In this document: one piece after another, positions 8,203-17,414 of the stretch | How positions within the stretch are numbered: position 1 is the stretch's first letter | Layout: the number at the start of each line of letters is the position of its first letter | Assembly (NCBI RefSeq): GCF_001475545.1 | Contig: NZ_LDQC01000044.1 | Coordinates: 1-44,951 of the forward strand | From: Curtobacterium luteum | GTDB lineage: Bacteria > Actinomycetota > Actinomycetes > Actinomycetales > Microbacteriaceae | Length of the DNA stretch: 44,951 nucleotides | Reading direction: 5' to 3' | Made by a program: the position numbers and the translations under genes | Notes under the pieces: model-generated | What the model saw: the letters and a program-made list of their open reading frames with translations, nothing else | Database searches by the model: none | Told to the model about the DNA's origin: nothing

Positions 8203-9159
8203 TTGACCACGCAGACCGCGTCACGTGCGCGCGGGGTCACGCCGGGCAGCCCGACGGGCGGCGGCCGGAAGCCGCTGCACGTCCGACTGCTCGGCAAGAA
8301 CCCCCTGGGGTGGCTCTTCAGTGCCCCCTACCTGGTGTTCGTCATCGCGATCTTCGCCTACCCGGTGTGCTTCGCGGTGTACATGTCCTTCAAGGACTAC
8401 TTCTTCGCCGCTCCCGGTGTGAACGTCGACCGCCCCTGGGTCGGACTGCAGAACTACGTGCAGGTCTTCCAGGACCCGCAGGTGCTGCAGTCGTTCCGGA
8501 ACGTCGGCGTCTTCCTCGTCATCAACGTGCCGCTGACCGTCGTGCTCGCCCTCGTGCTCGCGTCGGCGCTCAACGGTGCGGTCCGCTGGTCGACGTTCTT
8601 CCGGGTGAGCTACTACGTGCCGTACGTCACCGCGAGCGTCGCGGTCGTCGGTGTCTGGTTGTTCCTGTTCAGCCAGGGCGGCGTCGTGAACAGCGTCCTC
8701 GGGCCGCTCGCCCCGAGCCCGTCGTGGCTCAGCAACTCGGCGCTCGCGATGCCGATGATCGCGGTCTTCGTGACGTGGAAGCAGCTCGGGTTCTACATCC
8801 TGCTGTACCTCGCGGCGCTGCAGAACGTGCCGAAGGAGCTCTACGAGTCGGCGTCCACCGACGGCGCGGGCAAGATCCGGCAGTTCTTCTCGGTGACCGT
8901 CCCGGGCGTCCGTCCCGCCACGGTGCTCGTGCTCCTGCTCAGTACCGTGACCGGCGCGAACCTCTTCACCGAGCCGTACCTGCTGACCGGCGGCGGCGGC
9001 CCGAACGGCGCGTCCACGAGCCCCGTGCTGCTCATCTACCAGCAGGGCATCCAGCAGGGCCACCCCGGGTACGCGGCGGCCATCGGCATCGTCCTGATGA
9101 TCGGCGTCCTGATCATCGCGTTCCTGCAGAACAGGTTCGCAGGAGGGAGGGAATCATGA
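8203..9159 (+). CDS. Sugar ABC transporter permease (MalF-type)
   Basis: A 318-residue inner-membrane permease of the CUT1 carbohydrate family with about six transmembrane helices and the EAA loop YESASTDGAGKIRQFFSV, which docks the ATPase. A TTG start is the best choice: GGGAGG lies about 6 bases upstream and the preceding gene ends 16 bp before. Its stop overlaps the next start (ATGA). No ATP-binding subunit gene lies nearby, so a shared MsiK-like ATPase elsewhere is expected. Confidence 0.93.
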   Translation: MTTQTASRARGVTPGSPTGGGRKPLHVRLLGKNPLGWLFSAPYLVFVIAIFAYPVCFAVYMSFKDYFFAAPGVNVDRPWVGLQNYVQVFQDPQVLQSFRNVGVFLVINVPLTVVLALVLASALNGAVRWSTFFRVSYYVPYVTASVAVVGVWLFLFSQGGVVNSVLGPLAPSPSWLSNSALAMPMIAVFVTWKQLGFYILLYLAALQNVPKELYESASTDGAGKIRQFFSVTVPGVRPATVLVLLLSTVTGANLFTEPYLLTGGGGPNGASTSPVLLIYQQGIQQGHPGYAAAIGIVLMIGVLIIAFLQNRFAGGRES

Positions 9160-10100
9160 CCGAGGCGACCATCCCCCAGGCCGCAGCCGAGTCGACGGAG
9201 ACGACCCGTGCCTCCCGGCAGGACACACCGAGGCGGCGGCGACCACGCCGCGTGGACGGGGTGCAGCTGACCCGTGGCCAGGCCGCTCTGCGCTTCGTCG
9301 TGCTGCTCGCCGGTGCGCTGCTCTTCCTGTTCCCGTTCTGGTACATGGTGATCGGCTCGCTCCAGCGCGAGCCGGACACCTCCGTGGCCGGTGCGTTCCC
9401 GAACCCCGCGAACATCGACCTGCACAACTACGCGCAGATCGACTCCCGCGTGGACCTGCTGCAGGGCCTCGTGAACTCGGGCATCTTCACCGCCGGGGTC
9501 GTGCTCTGCACGGTCGTGTTCGGCGTCCTCGCCGGGTACGCGCTGTCGGTGCTGCAGTGGAAGGGCCGCGGCGTGACCTTCGCGCTCGCGCTGCTCGTGC
9601 AGGTCGTGCCGTTCCAGCTGCTGATGATCCCGCTGTACGTCCTCATCGCCCGCGACTACGGCCTGAGCGACAACTACCTCGGCATGATCCTGCCGTTCGC
9701 GATCAACTCCGCTGCGGTGGTGATCTTCCGGCAGTACTTCCTGCAGGTGCCGCAGGAGATCTTCGACGCCGCCCGCATCGACGGCGCCGGCGAGCTCCGG
9801 GTGCTCTGGAGCGTCGCGCTGCCCCTCATCCGACCGGCGCTCGTCACCGTCGTGCTGGTCACGTTCATCGGGCCGTGGAACGAGTTCCTCTGGCCGTTCC
9901 TCATCACGAAGGAAGCCTCCATGCAACCCCTCGCCGTCTCGCTGGCGAACTACATCTCGAACGTCGCGTCCTCGACCGCGAACCCGTACGGCGCGATCCT
10001 CGCCGGCGCGGTGGTGCTCGCGGCCCCGGTCGTCGTGCTGTTCATCGTGTTCCAGCGGTGGTTCATCGCGACCGACATCGGGTCGGGGGTGAAGGGCTGA
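9156..10100 (+). CDS. Sugar ABC transporter permease (MalG-type)
   Basis: A 314-residue CUT1 permease with about six membrane helices and the EAA motif FDAARIDGAGELRVLWSV. The first 45 residues form a basic cytoplasmic tail. It is the second half of the permease heterodimer with the gene before it. The ATG overlaps the upstream stop by four bases and sits behind AGGAGGGAGG. The C terminus ends SGVKG, typical of MalG-type proteins. Its stop again overlaps the next start. Confidence 0.93.
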   Translation: MTEATIPQAAAESTETTRASRQDTPRRRRPRRVDGVQLTRGQAALRFVVLLAGALLFLFPFWYMVIGSLQREPDTSVAGAFPNPANIDLHNYAQIDSRVDLLQGLVNSGIFTAGVVLCTVVFGVLAGYALSVLQWKGRGVTFALALLVQVVPFQLLMIPLYVLIARDYGLSDNYLGMILPFAINSAAVVIFRQYFLQVPQEIFDAARIDGAGELRVLWSVALPLIRPALVTVVLVTFIGPWNEFLWPFLITKEASMQPLAVSLANYISNVASSTANPYGAILAGAVVLAAPVVVLFIVFQRWFIATDIGSGVKG

Positions 10101-11197
10101 TGCCGGCACTCACCACCGACCTGCTCGCCGAGGAGTACCAGCGGGCGCTCCGACACACGAACGCGCTGACCGACCGCATCTCGACGGACGACTTCTCGGC
10201 GCACTACGCCGACCCACCGGCCTGGATGATCGGGCCGTTCCGACGCGAGCCGTCGCTCACCTTCACGGCGCCGGAGTGGACCGATCCGACCGGCATCGGC
10301 TGGACGGCGTCGTCGGTCTTCAACCCCACCCTCGCGGTCGCGCCCGACGCGCGCGGCACCGTGGTCGCGGTGGACCCCGGGACCGGCCTGGAGGCCCCAC
10401 ACGCCCTCCACCTCGTCTACCGGGCGTCCCCGGTGAAGGAGTCGACGTCGTCCCGGATCGGGCACGCGGTCCTGACCGCGGACGGCTGGGTCGACGACGG
10501 CGCTCCGATCCTCTGGCCCACGGAGGCGAACGAGGGACTCGGCGTCGAGGACCCCAAGCTCTACCGCGCCGAGGGGCGCTGGTGGTGCTACTACAACGCG
10601 ATCTGGGACACCCGTGGCTCCGAGCTGCGGGAGGCACACCAGGACGCCGGGGACGTCGGCTGCGACATCGCCCTCGCGGTCTCCGACGACCTCGTGCACT
10701 GGGAGAAGACCGGCGTCGTCGTGCCCCACGAGGTCTCGCACCTCTGGGCGAAGGGCGCGGTCATCCCGCGCGACGACCGCGGCAACGCCGTCCGGATCGG
10801 CGGCGAGTACCTCATGTACGTGTCCGAGGGGTGCGGCGGGCGGCTCACGGTGGGCCACTCGGACGACATGCTCCACTGGACCTTCACGCACGAGGACTAC
10901 CTCGACGTCAGCGCGCTCGGCCAGCACGTCCACGAGGTCGCCTGCGCCGTGGTCGACGGTGACCGCCTCGTCCTCGACTTCTTCCTCGCCGACCACGACG
11001 GCGCGTTCGCGGCCGGGCAGGCGCTGTACGACGTCGACGCCCCGTTCACGCAGCTCGACGTGCACGCCGGCGGTTCCCTCGCCTGGGGCGGACTGCTGCG
11101 CTGGCCGACGCCGGACGGCCCGCGGGTGTTCGCCCAGGGCTGGGACGCACCGCGCGGCAGCCGTGAGCTGTACCTCTACGAGGAGGTGCCGGCATGA
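10100..11197 (+). CDS. GH130/GH43-like five-bladed beta-propeller glycoside enzyme
   Basis: This 365-residue cytoplasmic protein has no signal peptide. Repeated beta-propeller motifs are visible: SSVFNPTLAV near residues 71-80, GVEDPKLYR at 148-156 with the acidic Asp of the DPK/DPR motif, and SHLWAKGAVI further on. This matches the GH130 phosphorylase/hydrolase group and its GH43-like relatives. GH130 enzymes split beta-mannosides with phosphate or water. It is more divergent than the next gene, so the activity call is weaker; it could be a hydrolase. ATGA overlaps link it to the permease gene before and the GH130 gene after. Confidence 0.75.
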   Translation: MPALTTDLLAEEYQRALRHTNALTDRISTDDFSAHYADPPAWMIGPFRREPSLTFTAPEWTDPTGIGWTASSVFNPTLAVAPDARGTVVAVDPGTGLEAPHALHLVYRASPVKESTSSRIGHAVLTADGWVDDGAPILWPTEANEGLGVEDPKLYRAEGRWWCYYNAIWDTRGSELREAHQDAGDVGCDIALAVSDDLVHWEKTGVVVPHEVSHLWAKGAVIPRDDRGNAVRIGGEYLMYVSEGCGGRLTVGHSDDMLHWTFTHEDYLDVSALGQHVHEVACAVVDGDRLVLDFFLADHDGAFAAGQALYDVDAPFTQLDVHAGGSLAWGGLLRWPTPDGPRVFAQGWDAPRGSRELYLYEEVPA

Positions 11198-12267
11198 CCC
11201 GTACCGTGACCGCCGACGAGTTCCCGTACACCCTCGAGCGAGTCGGTCTCGTGATGGAGCCACTGGCTGACGACCCGCTCGAGGCCGAGGGCGTCCTCAA
11301 CCCGGGCAGCGGGTACGGGCCGGACGGTGCGCTCTACCTGCTCCCCCGGCTCGTGGCGGACGGCAACGTCTCGCGCATCGGCATCGCCCGGGTCGTCGTC
11401 GAGGGCGGCGTCCCGACCGGTGTCGAACGACAGGGTGTCGTGCTCGAGCCCGAGCGGTCGTGGGAGGTCGGCGCGGTGAACGCCGGCGTCGAGGACCCGC
11501 GGACCACCTGGGTGCCGGCGCTCGACCTGCACGTGATGACCTACGTGGCGTACGGACCGCTCGGGCCGCACACCGCCGTCGCCGTGTCGAGCGACCTCCG
11601 GTCCTGGCAGCGCCTCGGACCGGTGCGCTTCGGGTACGACGACGCGCTCGACGTCGACCTCGCGATGTACTTCAACAAGGACTGCGTGTTCCTGCCGGAG
11701 CCCGTCACGGCCCCGGACGGCACCGAGAGCCTCGCGGTGCTGCACCGGCCGGGCTGGGACCTGTCCGAGATCCGGCCGTCCGAGGGGCTGCACCCGCCGG
11801 GCTGGGTCGAGGACACCCGGCCGTCGATCTGGATCTCGTTCGTGCCGCTCGACCGGGTCCGCGCCGACGTCGGGGCCCTCGCCGAGTGGCGCGGACACCG
11901 GGTGCTCGCCGGGCCGACGGAGGCGTGGGAGGAGCTCAAGATCGGCGCCGGACCCGCCCCGGTCCGCGTGCCCGAAGGGTGGCTCCTGCTCCACCACGGC
12001 GTGACGGGCGAGCTGGTCGGCTCGCTCGCGCAGCAGCAGCACGTGAACTACGCCGCCGGGGGCATGATCCTCGACGCCGAACGCCCGTGGGAGGTGCTCG
12101 TCCGGACGGCCGAGCCGCTCATGACCGCGGACACCGACGACGAACGGTCCGGCATCGTGCCGAACGTCGTGTTCCCCACCGCCGTCGAGGAGATCGACGG
12201 CGTCCACCACGTCTTCTACGGCATGGCGGACTCCAAGATCGGCGTCGCGCGACTCGTGCGGCGCTGA
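11194..12267 (+). CDS. GH130 family beta-mannoside phosphorylase/hydrolase
   Basis: A 357-residue cytoplasmic GH130 protein. Family landmarks are visible in order: an N-terminal VLNPGSGYG, NAGVEDPRTTW at about residues 96-106, GAGPAPVRVPEGWLLLHHGV in the phosphate/active-site region, AAGGMILD, and GIVPNVVFP near the end. Family members phosphorolyse beta-1,4-mannosyl-glucose, mannobiose or mannosyl-GlcNAc, or hydrolyse beta-1,2-mannosides. The His-containing GWLLLHHGV resembles phosphorylase members that bind phosphate, but I cannot settle phosphorylase against hydrolase. It overlaps the previous gene by four bases and shares its operon. The likely role is cytoplasmic breakdown of the imported oligosaccharide. 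Confidence 0.85.
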   Translation: MTRTVTADEFPYTLERVGLVMEPLADDPLEAEGVLNPGSGYGPDGALYLLPRLVADGNVSRIGIARVVVEGGVPTGVERQGVVLEPERSWEVGAVNAGVEDPRTTWVPALDLHVMTYVAYGPLGPHTAVAVSSDLRSWQRLGPVRFGYDDALDVDLAMYFNKDCVFLPEPVTAPDGTESLAVLHRPGWDLSEIRPSEGLHPPGWVEDTRPSIWISFVPLDRVRADVGALAEWRGHRVLAGPTEAWEELKIGAGPAPVRVPEGWLLLHHGVTGELVGSLAQQQHVNYAAGGMILDAERPWEVLVRTAEPLMTADTDDERSGIVPNVVFPTAVEEIDGVHHVFYGMADSKIGVARLVRR

Positions 12268-12299
12268 TCGTCCCTGCCCACCTCGAACGAGGAGATGCA

Positions 12300-14399
12300 A
12301 TGGTGCATCGCACCCTCCTGGCCGCGCTCGTCGCGGCCACCACCGCCACGGCGACCCTCGTCGCCGCCCCGGCCCAGGCGACCACCCCGGACGCCGCGAC
12401 CGGCACGGCGGGCGCGAGCAGCGCCTCCCGGCCGGTCACGAACCTCGACCACCTCGACTTCCTGCTCGACGACGTCCCGCTGCCGGACGTCCCCGAGCAC
12501 AGCACGTACCAGCAGGCGCAGGACCCGACCGCGACCGCGCCGTGGGTCTACGCGGACCGGAACGCGGACGGCACCTACCGCCGCGTCGGCGGCGGCACCC
12601 TCGACCCCGCGACCGGACACTGGGGACAGGGCGCGTTCGACGCCGACGACATCAGCCGGGCCGCCGTCGTGTACGTCCGCGACTGGCAGCAGAACGGCAC
12701 GCCGTCGAGCGAGGAGCACGCCCGGGGACTCCTGCGCTCACTCACGTACCTGCAGACCGACAGCGGGCCGGACGCCGGCAACGTCGTGCTGTGGCAGCAG
12801 ACCGACGGCACGCTGAACACCTCGCCGACGCCGCCGGACTCGCCGAACCCCTCCGACTCCGCGGACTCGTTCTGGGTCGGCCGCACCGTCTGGGCCCTCG
12901 GCGAGGCGTACCCGGCGTTCCGGCGCACCGACCCCGGTTTCGCTCGGTTCCTGCAGGACCGCCTCCGGCTGTCGCTCGGCGCGCTCGAACGGCAGTCGCT
13001 CGCGTCGTACGGCGAGTACGACACCGTGAACGGGTCGCGCGTGCCCTCCTGGCTGATCGCCGACTCCACGAGCGCCACCGCCGAGGCCGTCCTCGGGCTC
13101 AGCGCGTACGTCCGTGCCGTCCCGGGTGACCGGCAGGCGCGGACCGTCCTCCAGCAGGAGACGACCGGCATCGCGGCCATGCAGCGCGGCGACACGCGCA
13201 CCTGGCCGTTCGGCGCGGTCCTGCCCTCGGCGACCTCGCAGTCGACCTGGAACGCGTGGGGCGGGACGGCACCTGCGGCGCTCGCGACGGCGGCTGCCGT
13301 CCTGCACCGCTCGGACTGGCAGCGGGACGCCCGGCGAGAGACCGCGCAGTTCGCCGCCGAGGTGCTGGCCTCCGGTGGCCCGGACAACGGGTGGACGCCG
13401 ACACCGTTCGACCGCACGCAGATCGCGTACGGCGCCGACTCGCTCGTGCAGTCGTTCCTCGCCGTGGGCGGAGCGGGACAGGACCGCCTCGCCGCGATCG
13501 CTGCGGGGTGGTACTTCGGCGCGAACCCGGCCGGGGTCCCGGTGTACGACCGACAGTCCGGCACCTGCGTCGACGGCATCGCCGCGGACGGCACCGTGAA
13601 CCGGGGCTGCGGCGCCGAGTCCGCGATCCACACGGCACTGTCGATGCTCGCGCTCGACGCCCACCCCGCCGTGCGTGCCGCGGCCGAGACGGTGACGTCC
13701 CGGACCGACGTCGACGGCATCACGACCGTCGAGGCCGAGGGCGGAGCGCTGTCCGGTGGCGAGGGCGGGCGCGCGCCGTCCGTCGTCCGCCCGGATGCGG
13801 CGTGGACCGGGTCGGCGAACTGGTCCGGCCAGGCGTACGTGCACGCGCCCGCCGGGTCGACGGTCACGATCACCGTGCCCGCGCTCAGGCAGGACACCCT
13901 GCTGTACCCGGTCGTGTCGCAGGCTTCCGGTCCGGCGGGACGCACGGACTGGACGGTGCGCGGAGCAGACGGTCGGACCCGGTCACTCGGATCCACCCCG
14001 AACGGTGGCGCAGGGGCGCAGGGCACGGCGCCGACGTCGTCGTTGCTGCACCCGCTGACCCTCGCGCGCACCGCTCCGGCGGGCACGACGACGATCACGG
14101 CGACCGTCCGCGGCGGGTCGGCGGACATCGACGCGGTGCTCGTCCGGCCGGCGGTGTCACACCTCGGGCTCGGATCCGGCGCTGGGTCGGCGGCTCGCGC
14201 CGCGGCCGGTGCACCGCCGTCGGACCTGTTCGTGAACGGGACGACCTCGGCACGATCGACCACCGCGACCTTCGAGCGGCGCTCGTCAGTGTCGGTGTAC
14301 GACCACTCCGGTCGGCTCGTCCGGACACTGCGGGTCGGCCCCGGCGCCCAGCGGGTGCCGCTCGCTCCGGCCGGCTTCACGGTGGTCGCTCCGCGCTGA
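12300..14399 (+). CDS. Secreted six-hairpin glycosidase-like protein
   Basis: A 699-residue exported protein. A signal peptide (residues 1-28) is followed by a long alpha-helical domain (about 40-465) that resembles (alpha/alpha)6-barrel glycosidases, with WYFGANPAG and GAESAIHTALSMLALDAHP near its end as in GH9-like and related six-hairpin proteins. A beta-rich C-terminal part follows (about 466-699), probably a carbohydrate-binding or accessory module. The C-terminal Ser/Gly-rich stretch has no LPXTG anchor. The ATG lies behind GAGGAG. As the last gene of the LacI-controlled run, it may cut the polymer outside the cell before import. I cannot assign a GH family number. Confidence 0.7.
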   Translation: MVHRTLLAALVAATTATATLVAAPAQATTPDAATGTAGASSASRPVTNLDHLDFLLDDVPLPDVPEHSTYQQAQDPTATAPWVYADRNADGTYRRVGGGTLDPATGHWGQGAFDADDISRAAVVYVRDWQQNGTPSSEEHARGLLRSLTYLQTDSGPDAGNVVLWQQTDGTLNTSPTPPDSPNPSDSADSFWVGRTVWALGEAYPAFRRTDPGFARFLQDRLRLSLGALERQSLASYGEYDTVNGSRVPSWLIADSTSATAEAVLGLSAYVRAVPGDRQARTVLQQETTGIAAMQRGDTRTWPFGAVLPSATSQSTWNAWGGTAPAALATAAAVLHRSDWQRDARRETAQFAAEVLASGGPDNGWTPTPFDRTQIAYGADSLVQSFLAVGGAGQDRLAAIAAGWYFGANPAGVPVYDRQSGTCVDGIAADGTVNRGCGAESAIHTALSMLALDAHPAVRAAAETVTSRTDVDGITTVEAEGGALSGGEGGRAPSVVRPDAAWTGSANWSGQAYVHAPAGSTVTITVPALRQDTLLYPVVSQASGPAGRTDWTVRGADGRTRSLGSTPNGGAGAQGTAPTSSLLHPLTLARTAPAGTTTITATVRGGSADIDAVLVRPAVSHLGLGSGAGSAARAAAGAPPSDLFVNGTTSARSTTATFERRSSVSVYDHSGRLVRTLRVGPGAQRVPLAPAGFTVVAPR

Positions 14400-14447
14400 C
14401 GCCAGCGCGCCTCGTGCCGTGCGCGCGTGCCCCGCTACCGTGGGGGC

Positions 14448-14744
14448 ATGCGCGCACGGCTCCGTCACCACGCACCCGCCCTCGTGCTGCTGTTGCTCGC
14501 CGGGGTCGCCGTCGTGGTCGCGGTGCTGGCGGAGACGCTGGCATGGCCCGTCGCTCCGGCCTTCCCCGCCCTGCACAGCGGCAGCTACTCGTACGTCGCG
14601 GGGTCCGACGCTTTCCGGACGGCGCTCGCCGCACGGGCGATCGCGTGGGCAGCCGCCGCGCTCGTCGTCCCGCTGCTCATCGCCGCTCTGCTGGCCGCGG
14701 TCGTCCGCGGCCGTCCCGGTCACCGAGGGGCGGCTCGTCCGTGA
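14448..14744 (+). CDS. Small membrane protein, 98 aa
   Basis: Two hydrophobic segments (about residues 9-28 and 66-88) flank a loop containing HSGSYSYVAGSDAFRTAL. There is no recognised family. A TACCGT -10 element ends 6 nt before the ATG and no Shine-Dalgarno is present, suggesting a leaderless message. The last codon overlaps the GTG of the downstream acetyltransferase (GTGA), so the two are co-translated. Confidence 0.6.
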   Translation: MRARLRHHAPALVLLLLAGVAVVVAVLAETLAWPVAPAFPALHSGSYSYVAGSDAFRTALAARAIAWAAAALVVPLLIAALLAAVVRGRPGHRGAARP

Positions 14745-15271
14745 TCGTCATCCGACCGTGGGTGCCCGACGACGCTGACGCACTGGTCGCCGCGCGCGCC
14801 TCGACCGACGACCTCGACACGCAGTTCGCTCCGCTGCCCGACGCCGGCGCCGCTGCGCGCTTCATCGAGACCGTGCTCGTGTCGGAGGCCGGCCGGCAGC
14901 ACTGGGCGATCGTGGTGGACGGTGTCGCGGTCGGCAACGTCGGGCTCACCGCGATCGAGCGACGGCACGACACCGCGTGGGTGTCCTACTGGCTCGCGCG
15001 CTCCGCTCGTGGGCTCGGTACCGCGACCCAAGCGGTGGCGACCGTCGCAGATCGGGCCTTCCGCGACGGGCTGTTCCGGCTGGAACTCGGGCACCGCGTG
15101 AACAACCCGGCGTCGTGCCGGGTCGCGACCGCTGCCGGGTTCCGCGCCGAGGGCATCGAGCGGGCGAAGCTCCGGTACGGGTCCGAGCGGTTCGACGTCG
15201 AGACGCACGCGCGGTTGGCGACCGATCCGGCGCCCGAGGTCGAGCTGCTGCCGGTCGACGCCCCGGCGTGA
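14741..15271 (+). CDS. GNAT family N-acetyltransferase (RimJ/RimL type)
   Basis: A 176-residue GNAT protein starting MIVIRPWVPDDADALVAARA. The acetyl-CoA-binding segment is SARGLGTATQAVATVADRAF, followed by LFRLELGHRVNNPASCRVA and AAGFRAEG, the standard C-terminal motifs of ribosomal-protein-alanine-type acetyltransferases. The substrate is not known; RimJ-like proteins acetylate protein N termini or small amines. The GTG overlaps the stop of the small membrane-protein gene. It converges on the SDR gene across a repeat-rich 174-bp gap. Confidence 0.87.
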   Translation: MIVIRPWVPDDADALVAARASTDDLDTQFAPLPDAGAAARFIETVLVSEAGRQHWAIVVDGVAVGNVGLTAIERRHDTAWVSYWLARSARGLGTATQAVATVADRAFRDGLFRLELGHRVNNPASCRVATAAGFRAEGIERAKLRYGSERFDVETHARLATDPAPEVELLPVDAPA

Positions 15272-15278
15272 ACCCCGG

Positions 15279-15333
15279 CTCGCGGGCGCGCGCGGGCGGC
15301 GAGCGCCGCGTGCGCGGTGCCCGCGCCCGCGAG
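15279..15333. terminator. Terminator hairpin after GNAT gene
   Basis: CTCGCGGGCGCG (15279-15290) pairs perfectly with CGCGCCCGCGAG (15322-15333) around a GC-rich loop, eight bases after the acetyltransferase stop. Confidence 0.6.
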
Positions 15334-15345
15334 GCCACGTGACCG

Positions 15346-15414
15346 CGTCGAACCACGAACCCGACGTCGAACCGACCCGAGCCCGTGGTTCGACGTCGTC
15401 CCCGTGGTTCGACG
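15346..15414. repeat. Inverted and direct repeats of CGTCGAACCACG
   Basis: CGTCGAACCACG (15346-15357) is followed by two direct copies of its complement CGTGGTTCGACG (15384-15395 and 15403-15414). Two mutually exclusive hairpins can form. It probably terminates transcription from the minus-strand SDR gene or both converging genes. Confidence 0.55.
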
Positions 15415-15445
15415 CCCTGCCGCTGACTGGACCTCGCCGCACCGC

Positions 15446-16393
15446 TCAGGCGAACCGCGCGCCCGTCAACCGGAGCGACTCGTCCCACACCCGGCGGGCC
15501 TCGGCCCCGTCGGCGAGTGACGGCCACGGGTCGATCCAGCCCGCCGGTCCGCCGACGCCGAGCCGCCATGTCGGTCCCGCGAACCGCCCTGCCCCCGCCG
15601 GGTCGGTCGCGGCGAGGAGGGCCGGGTACGCGGCCGTCTCGGGGGTGCCGGCGATCCACCCCCGCGCGGAGAGCCAGCGGATGAGCCGGACCTGCGGCGT
15701 GTCCGCGCTCCGGCCCATCTCCGGTCGTGCGGCGAGCAGGCTCGTCGGTGCGACGCCGGGATGGCTGACCGCTGTGGTGATGCCCCAGCCCGAGGTCTCG
15801 CTCAACCGTCCGAGTTCCAGGGCGAACAGCGCCGGCGCGATCTTCGACTGGCCGTAGGCCCGCATGGCGTCGTAGGAGCGTTCGGACTGCAGGTCGTCCC
15901 ACCGCATGCGGGCTCGGCGCGCGGCGATGCTCGTCTGGACCACCACCCGGGCGCCGTCACGGCCCTCCGCTCCGCGCAGCAGCGGGAACAACGCGGCGAC
16001 GAGGGCGACGTGCCCGAGGTGGTTCGTGCCGAACTGCAGCTCGAAGCCGTCCGCAGTGGTCTGCCGCGAGGGCGGGGTCATCACGCCGGCGTTGGCCACC
16101 AGGATGTCGATCGGCCGACCGTCCCGCACGAGCCGTTCCCCGAGCGCCGACACCGACGCCAGGGACGAGAGGTCGAGGGACTCGGCCTCGAGCCGGGCCC
16201 CCGGGTGCTCGGCGCGGATGCGGTCCTGCACGGCAGCGACCTTGTCGGCGTTCCGCGCGGGCATGACGACCTCGGCGCCCGCCGCGGCGAGGTGGGCGGC
16301 GATCCGCACGCCGATGCCGTCACTGGCGCCGGTGACGAGGGCGCGACGGCCGGTGAGGTCGGGGATGGTCGGTGCGTCGATGGTCCGTGGCAT
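15446..16393 (-). CDS. Short-chain dehydrogenase/reductase (WWOX/retinol-dehydrogenase type)
   Basis: A 315-residue SDR with TGASDGIG at the N-terminal cofactor site, [18 protein letters not shown] and the catalytic YGQSK. This combination is typical of the oxidoreductase group that includes light-dependent protochlorophyllide reductase-like and retinol dehydrogenase-like SDRs. The ATG has a perfect AGGAGG seven bases upstream. It is divergent from an MmyB-type regulator; such pairs are common in actinobacteria, and the regulator probably controls this enzyme. The substrate is unknown. Confidence 0.9.
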   Translation of the reverse strand: MPRTIDAPTIPDLTGRRALVTGASDGIGVRIAAHLAAAGAEVVMPARNADKVAAVQDRIRAEHPGARLEAESLDLSSLASVSALGERLVRDGRPIDILVANAGVMTPPSRQTTADGFELQFGTNHLGHVALVAALFPLLRGAEGRDGARVVVQTSIAARRARMRWDDLQSERSYDAMRAYGQSKIAPALFALELGRLSETSGWGITTAVSHPGVAPTSLLAARPEMGRSADTPQVRLIRWLSARGWIAGTPETAAYPALLAATDPAGAGRFAGPTWRLGVGGPAGWIDPWPSLADGAEARRVWDESLRLTGARFA

Positions 16394-16445
16394 GGTGTGT
16401 CCTCCTGGTCGTTGCCCCGATCCTGGCCGGACGCCCGTCCCGCAA

Positions 16446-16466
16446 CCACGGCCTGACGATCCGTGG
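16446..16466. promoter_or_regulatory. Candidate operator between SDR and MmyB-type regulator
   Basis: CCACGG and CCGTGG form an inverted repeat with 9 bp between the arms, extended by one further matching pair on each side with one mismatch. It sits in the 106-bp divergent promoter region, the expected place for the regulator to bind. No binding data exist. Confidence 0.4.
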
Positions 16467-16499
16467 CTGAGCGGACCCCGGGTGCGAGAGGATCGCCCC

Positions 16500-17345
16500 A
16501 TGATCGACCGAACCGGACTCGCCGACTTCCTGCGGAGTCGTCGCGCCGCACTCCAGCCCGAGGACGTCGGCCTGCCACGAGGGGTGCGACGTCGCACGAG
16601 CGGACTCCGGCGCGAGGAGGCGGCGCTCCTCAGCAACATGTCCGCGGACTACTACGCGCGGTTGGAACGGGAACGCGGCCCGCAGCCCTCGGACCAGATG
16701 CTCGCGTCGATCGCCCAGGGGCTCCGGCTCTCCCTCGACGAGCGCGACCACCTCTTCCGCTTGGCCGGGCACGAGCCGCCCCCACGGGGTGCCGGGTCGG
16801 ACCACGTGGCACCGGGCATCATGCGCATCCTCGACCGGCTCGTGGACACGCCCGCCGAGATCGTCACGGAGCTCGGGGAGACGCTCCGGCAGACGCCGCT
16901 CGCCGCCGCGCTGGTCGGGGATGCCTCGCTCCGCACGGGCCACGCGCGGAGCATCGGGTACCGCTGGTTCACCGACCCGTCGGCTCGGGCGCTGCACCCG
17001 GAGGAGGAACACGACTTCCTCTCGCGCATGTACGCCTCCGGTCTGCGGTACGTGCTCGCGCGACGCGGGCCGGGCTCACGGGCGGCCGCCCTCGCCGAGG
17101 ACCTGCTCGCGCGGAGCGACGAGTTCCGCGAGCTGTGGGCGCGGCACGAGGTCGGCATCCGGCCGTCCGAGGAGAAGCACTACGTCCACCCGGAAGTCGG
17201 TCCGCTCACCCTGCAGTGCCAGGTCCTGCAGGACGCCGACCGCGCCCAGCACCTGCTCGTGTACACGGCCGAGCCCGGCAGCGAGAGCGCTGACCGCCTC
17301 CGGCTCCTGTCGGTCATCGGGTCGACCGGTCCGACCGTCCCCTGA
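16500..17345 (+). CDS. XRE-type regulator with MmyB-like ligand-binding domain
   Basis: A 281-residue regulator. Residues 1-90 form an XRE-type helix-turn-helix, with the conserved [20 protein letters not shown] and [14 protein letters not shown]. The rest matches the MmyB-like ligand-binding domain, with the typical [19 protein letters not shown]. Members of this family sense small ligands (fatty-acid-like in a solved structure) and usually control a neighbouring dehydrogenase. It is divergent from the SDR gene. The ATG follows GAGAGG. It ends about 70 bp before the converging phosphatase gene. Confidence 0.9.
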   Translation: MIDRTGLADFLRSRRAALQPEDVGLPRGVRRRTSGLRREEAALLSNMSADYYARLERERGPQPSDQMLASIAQGLRLSLDERDHLFRLAGHEPPPRGAGSDHVAPGIMRILDRLVDTPAEIVTELGETLRQTPLAAALVGDASLRTGHARSIGYRWFTDPSARALHPEEEHDFLSRMYASGLRYVLARRGPGSRAAALAEDLLARSDEFRELWARHEVGIRPSEEKHYVHPEVGPLTLQCQVLQDADRAQHLLVYTAEPGSESADRLRLLSVIGSTGPTVP

Positions 17346-17414
17346 TCCGGCGACTGTCCGGAGCGGTCCGGAGGCACGACCCGGCCAGGCGCGGATCGCA
17401 CGGCTCCGGGACGG

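Noticed and set aside
11460..12299. Upstream extension of the six-hairpin protein to 979 residues
   Set aside because: The extra part overlaps the GH130 gene in another frame and is Arg-rich; a signal peptide and Shine-Dalgarno mark the start at 12300.
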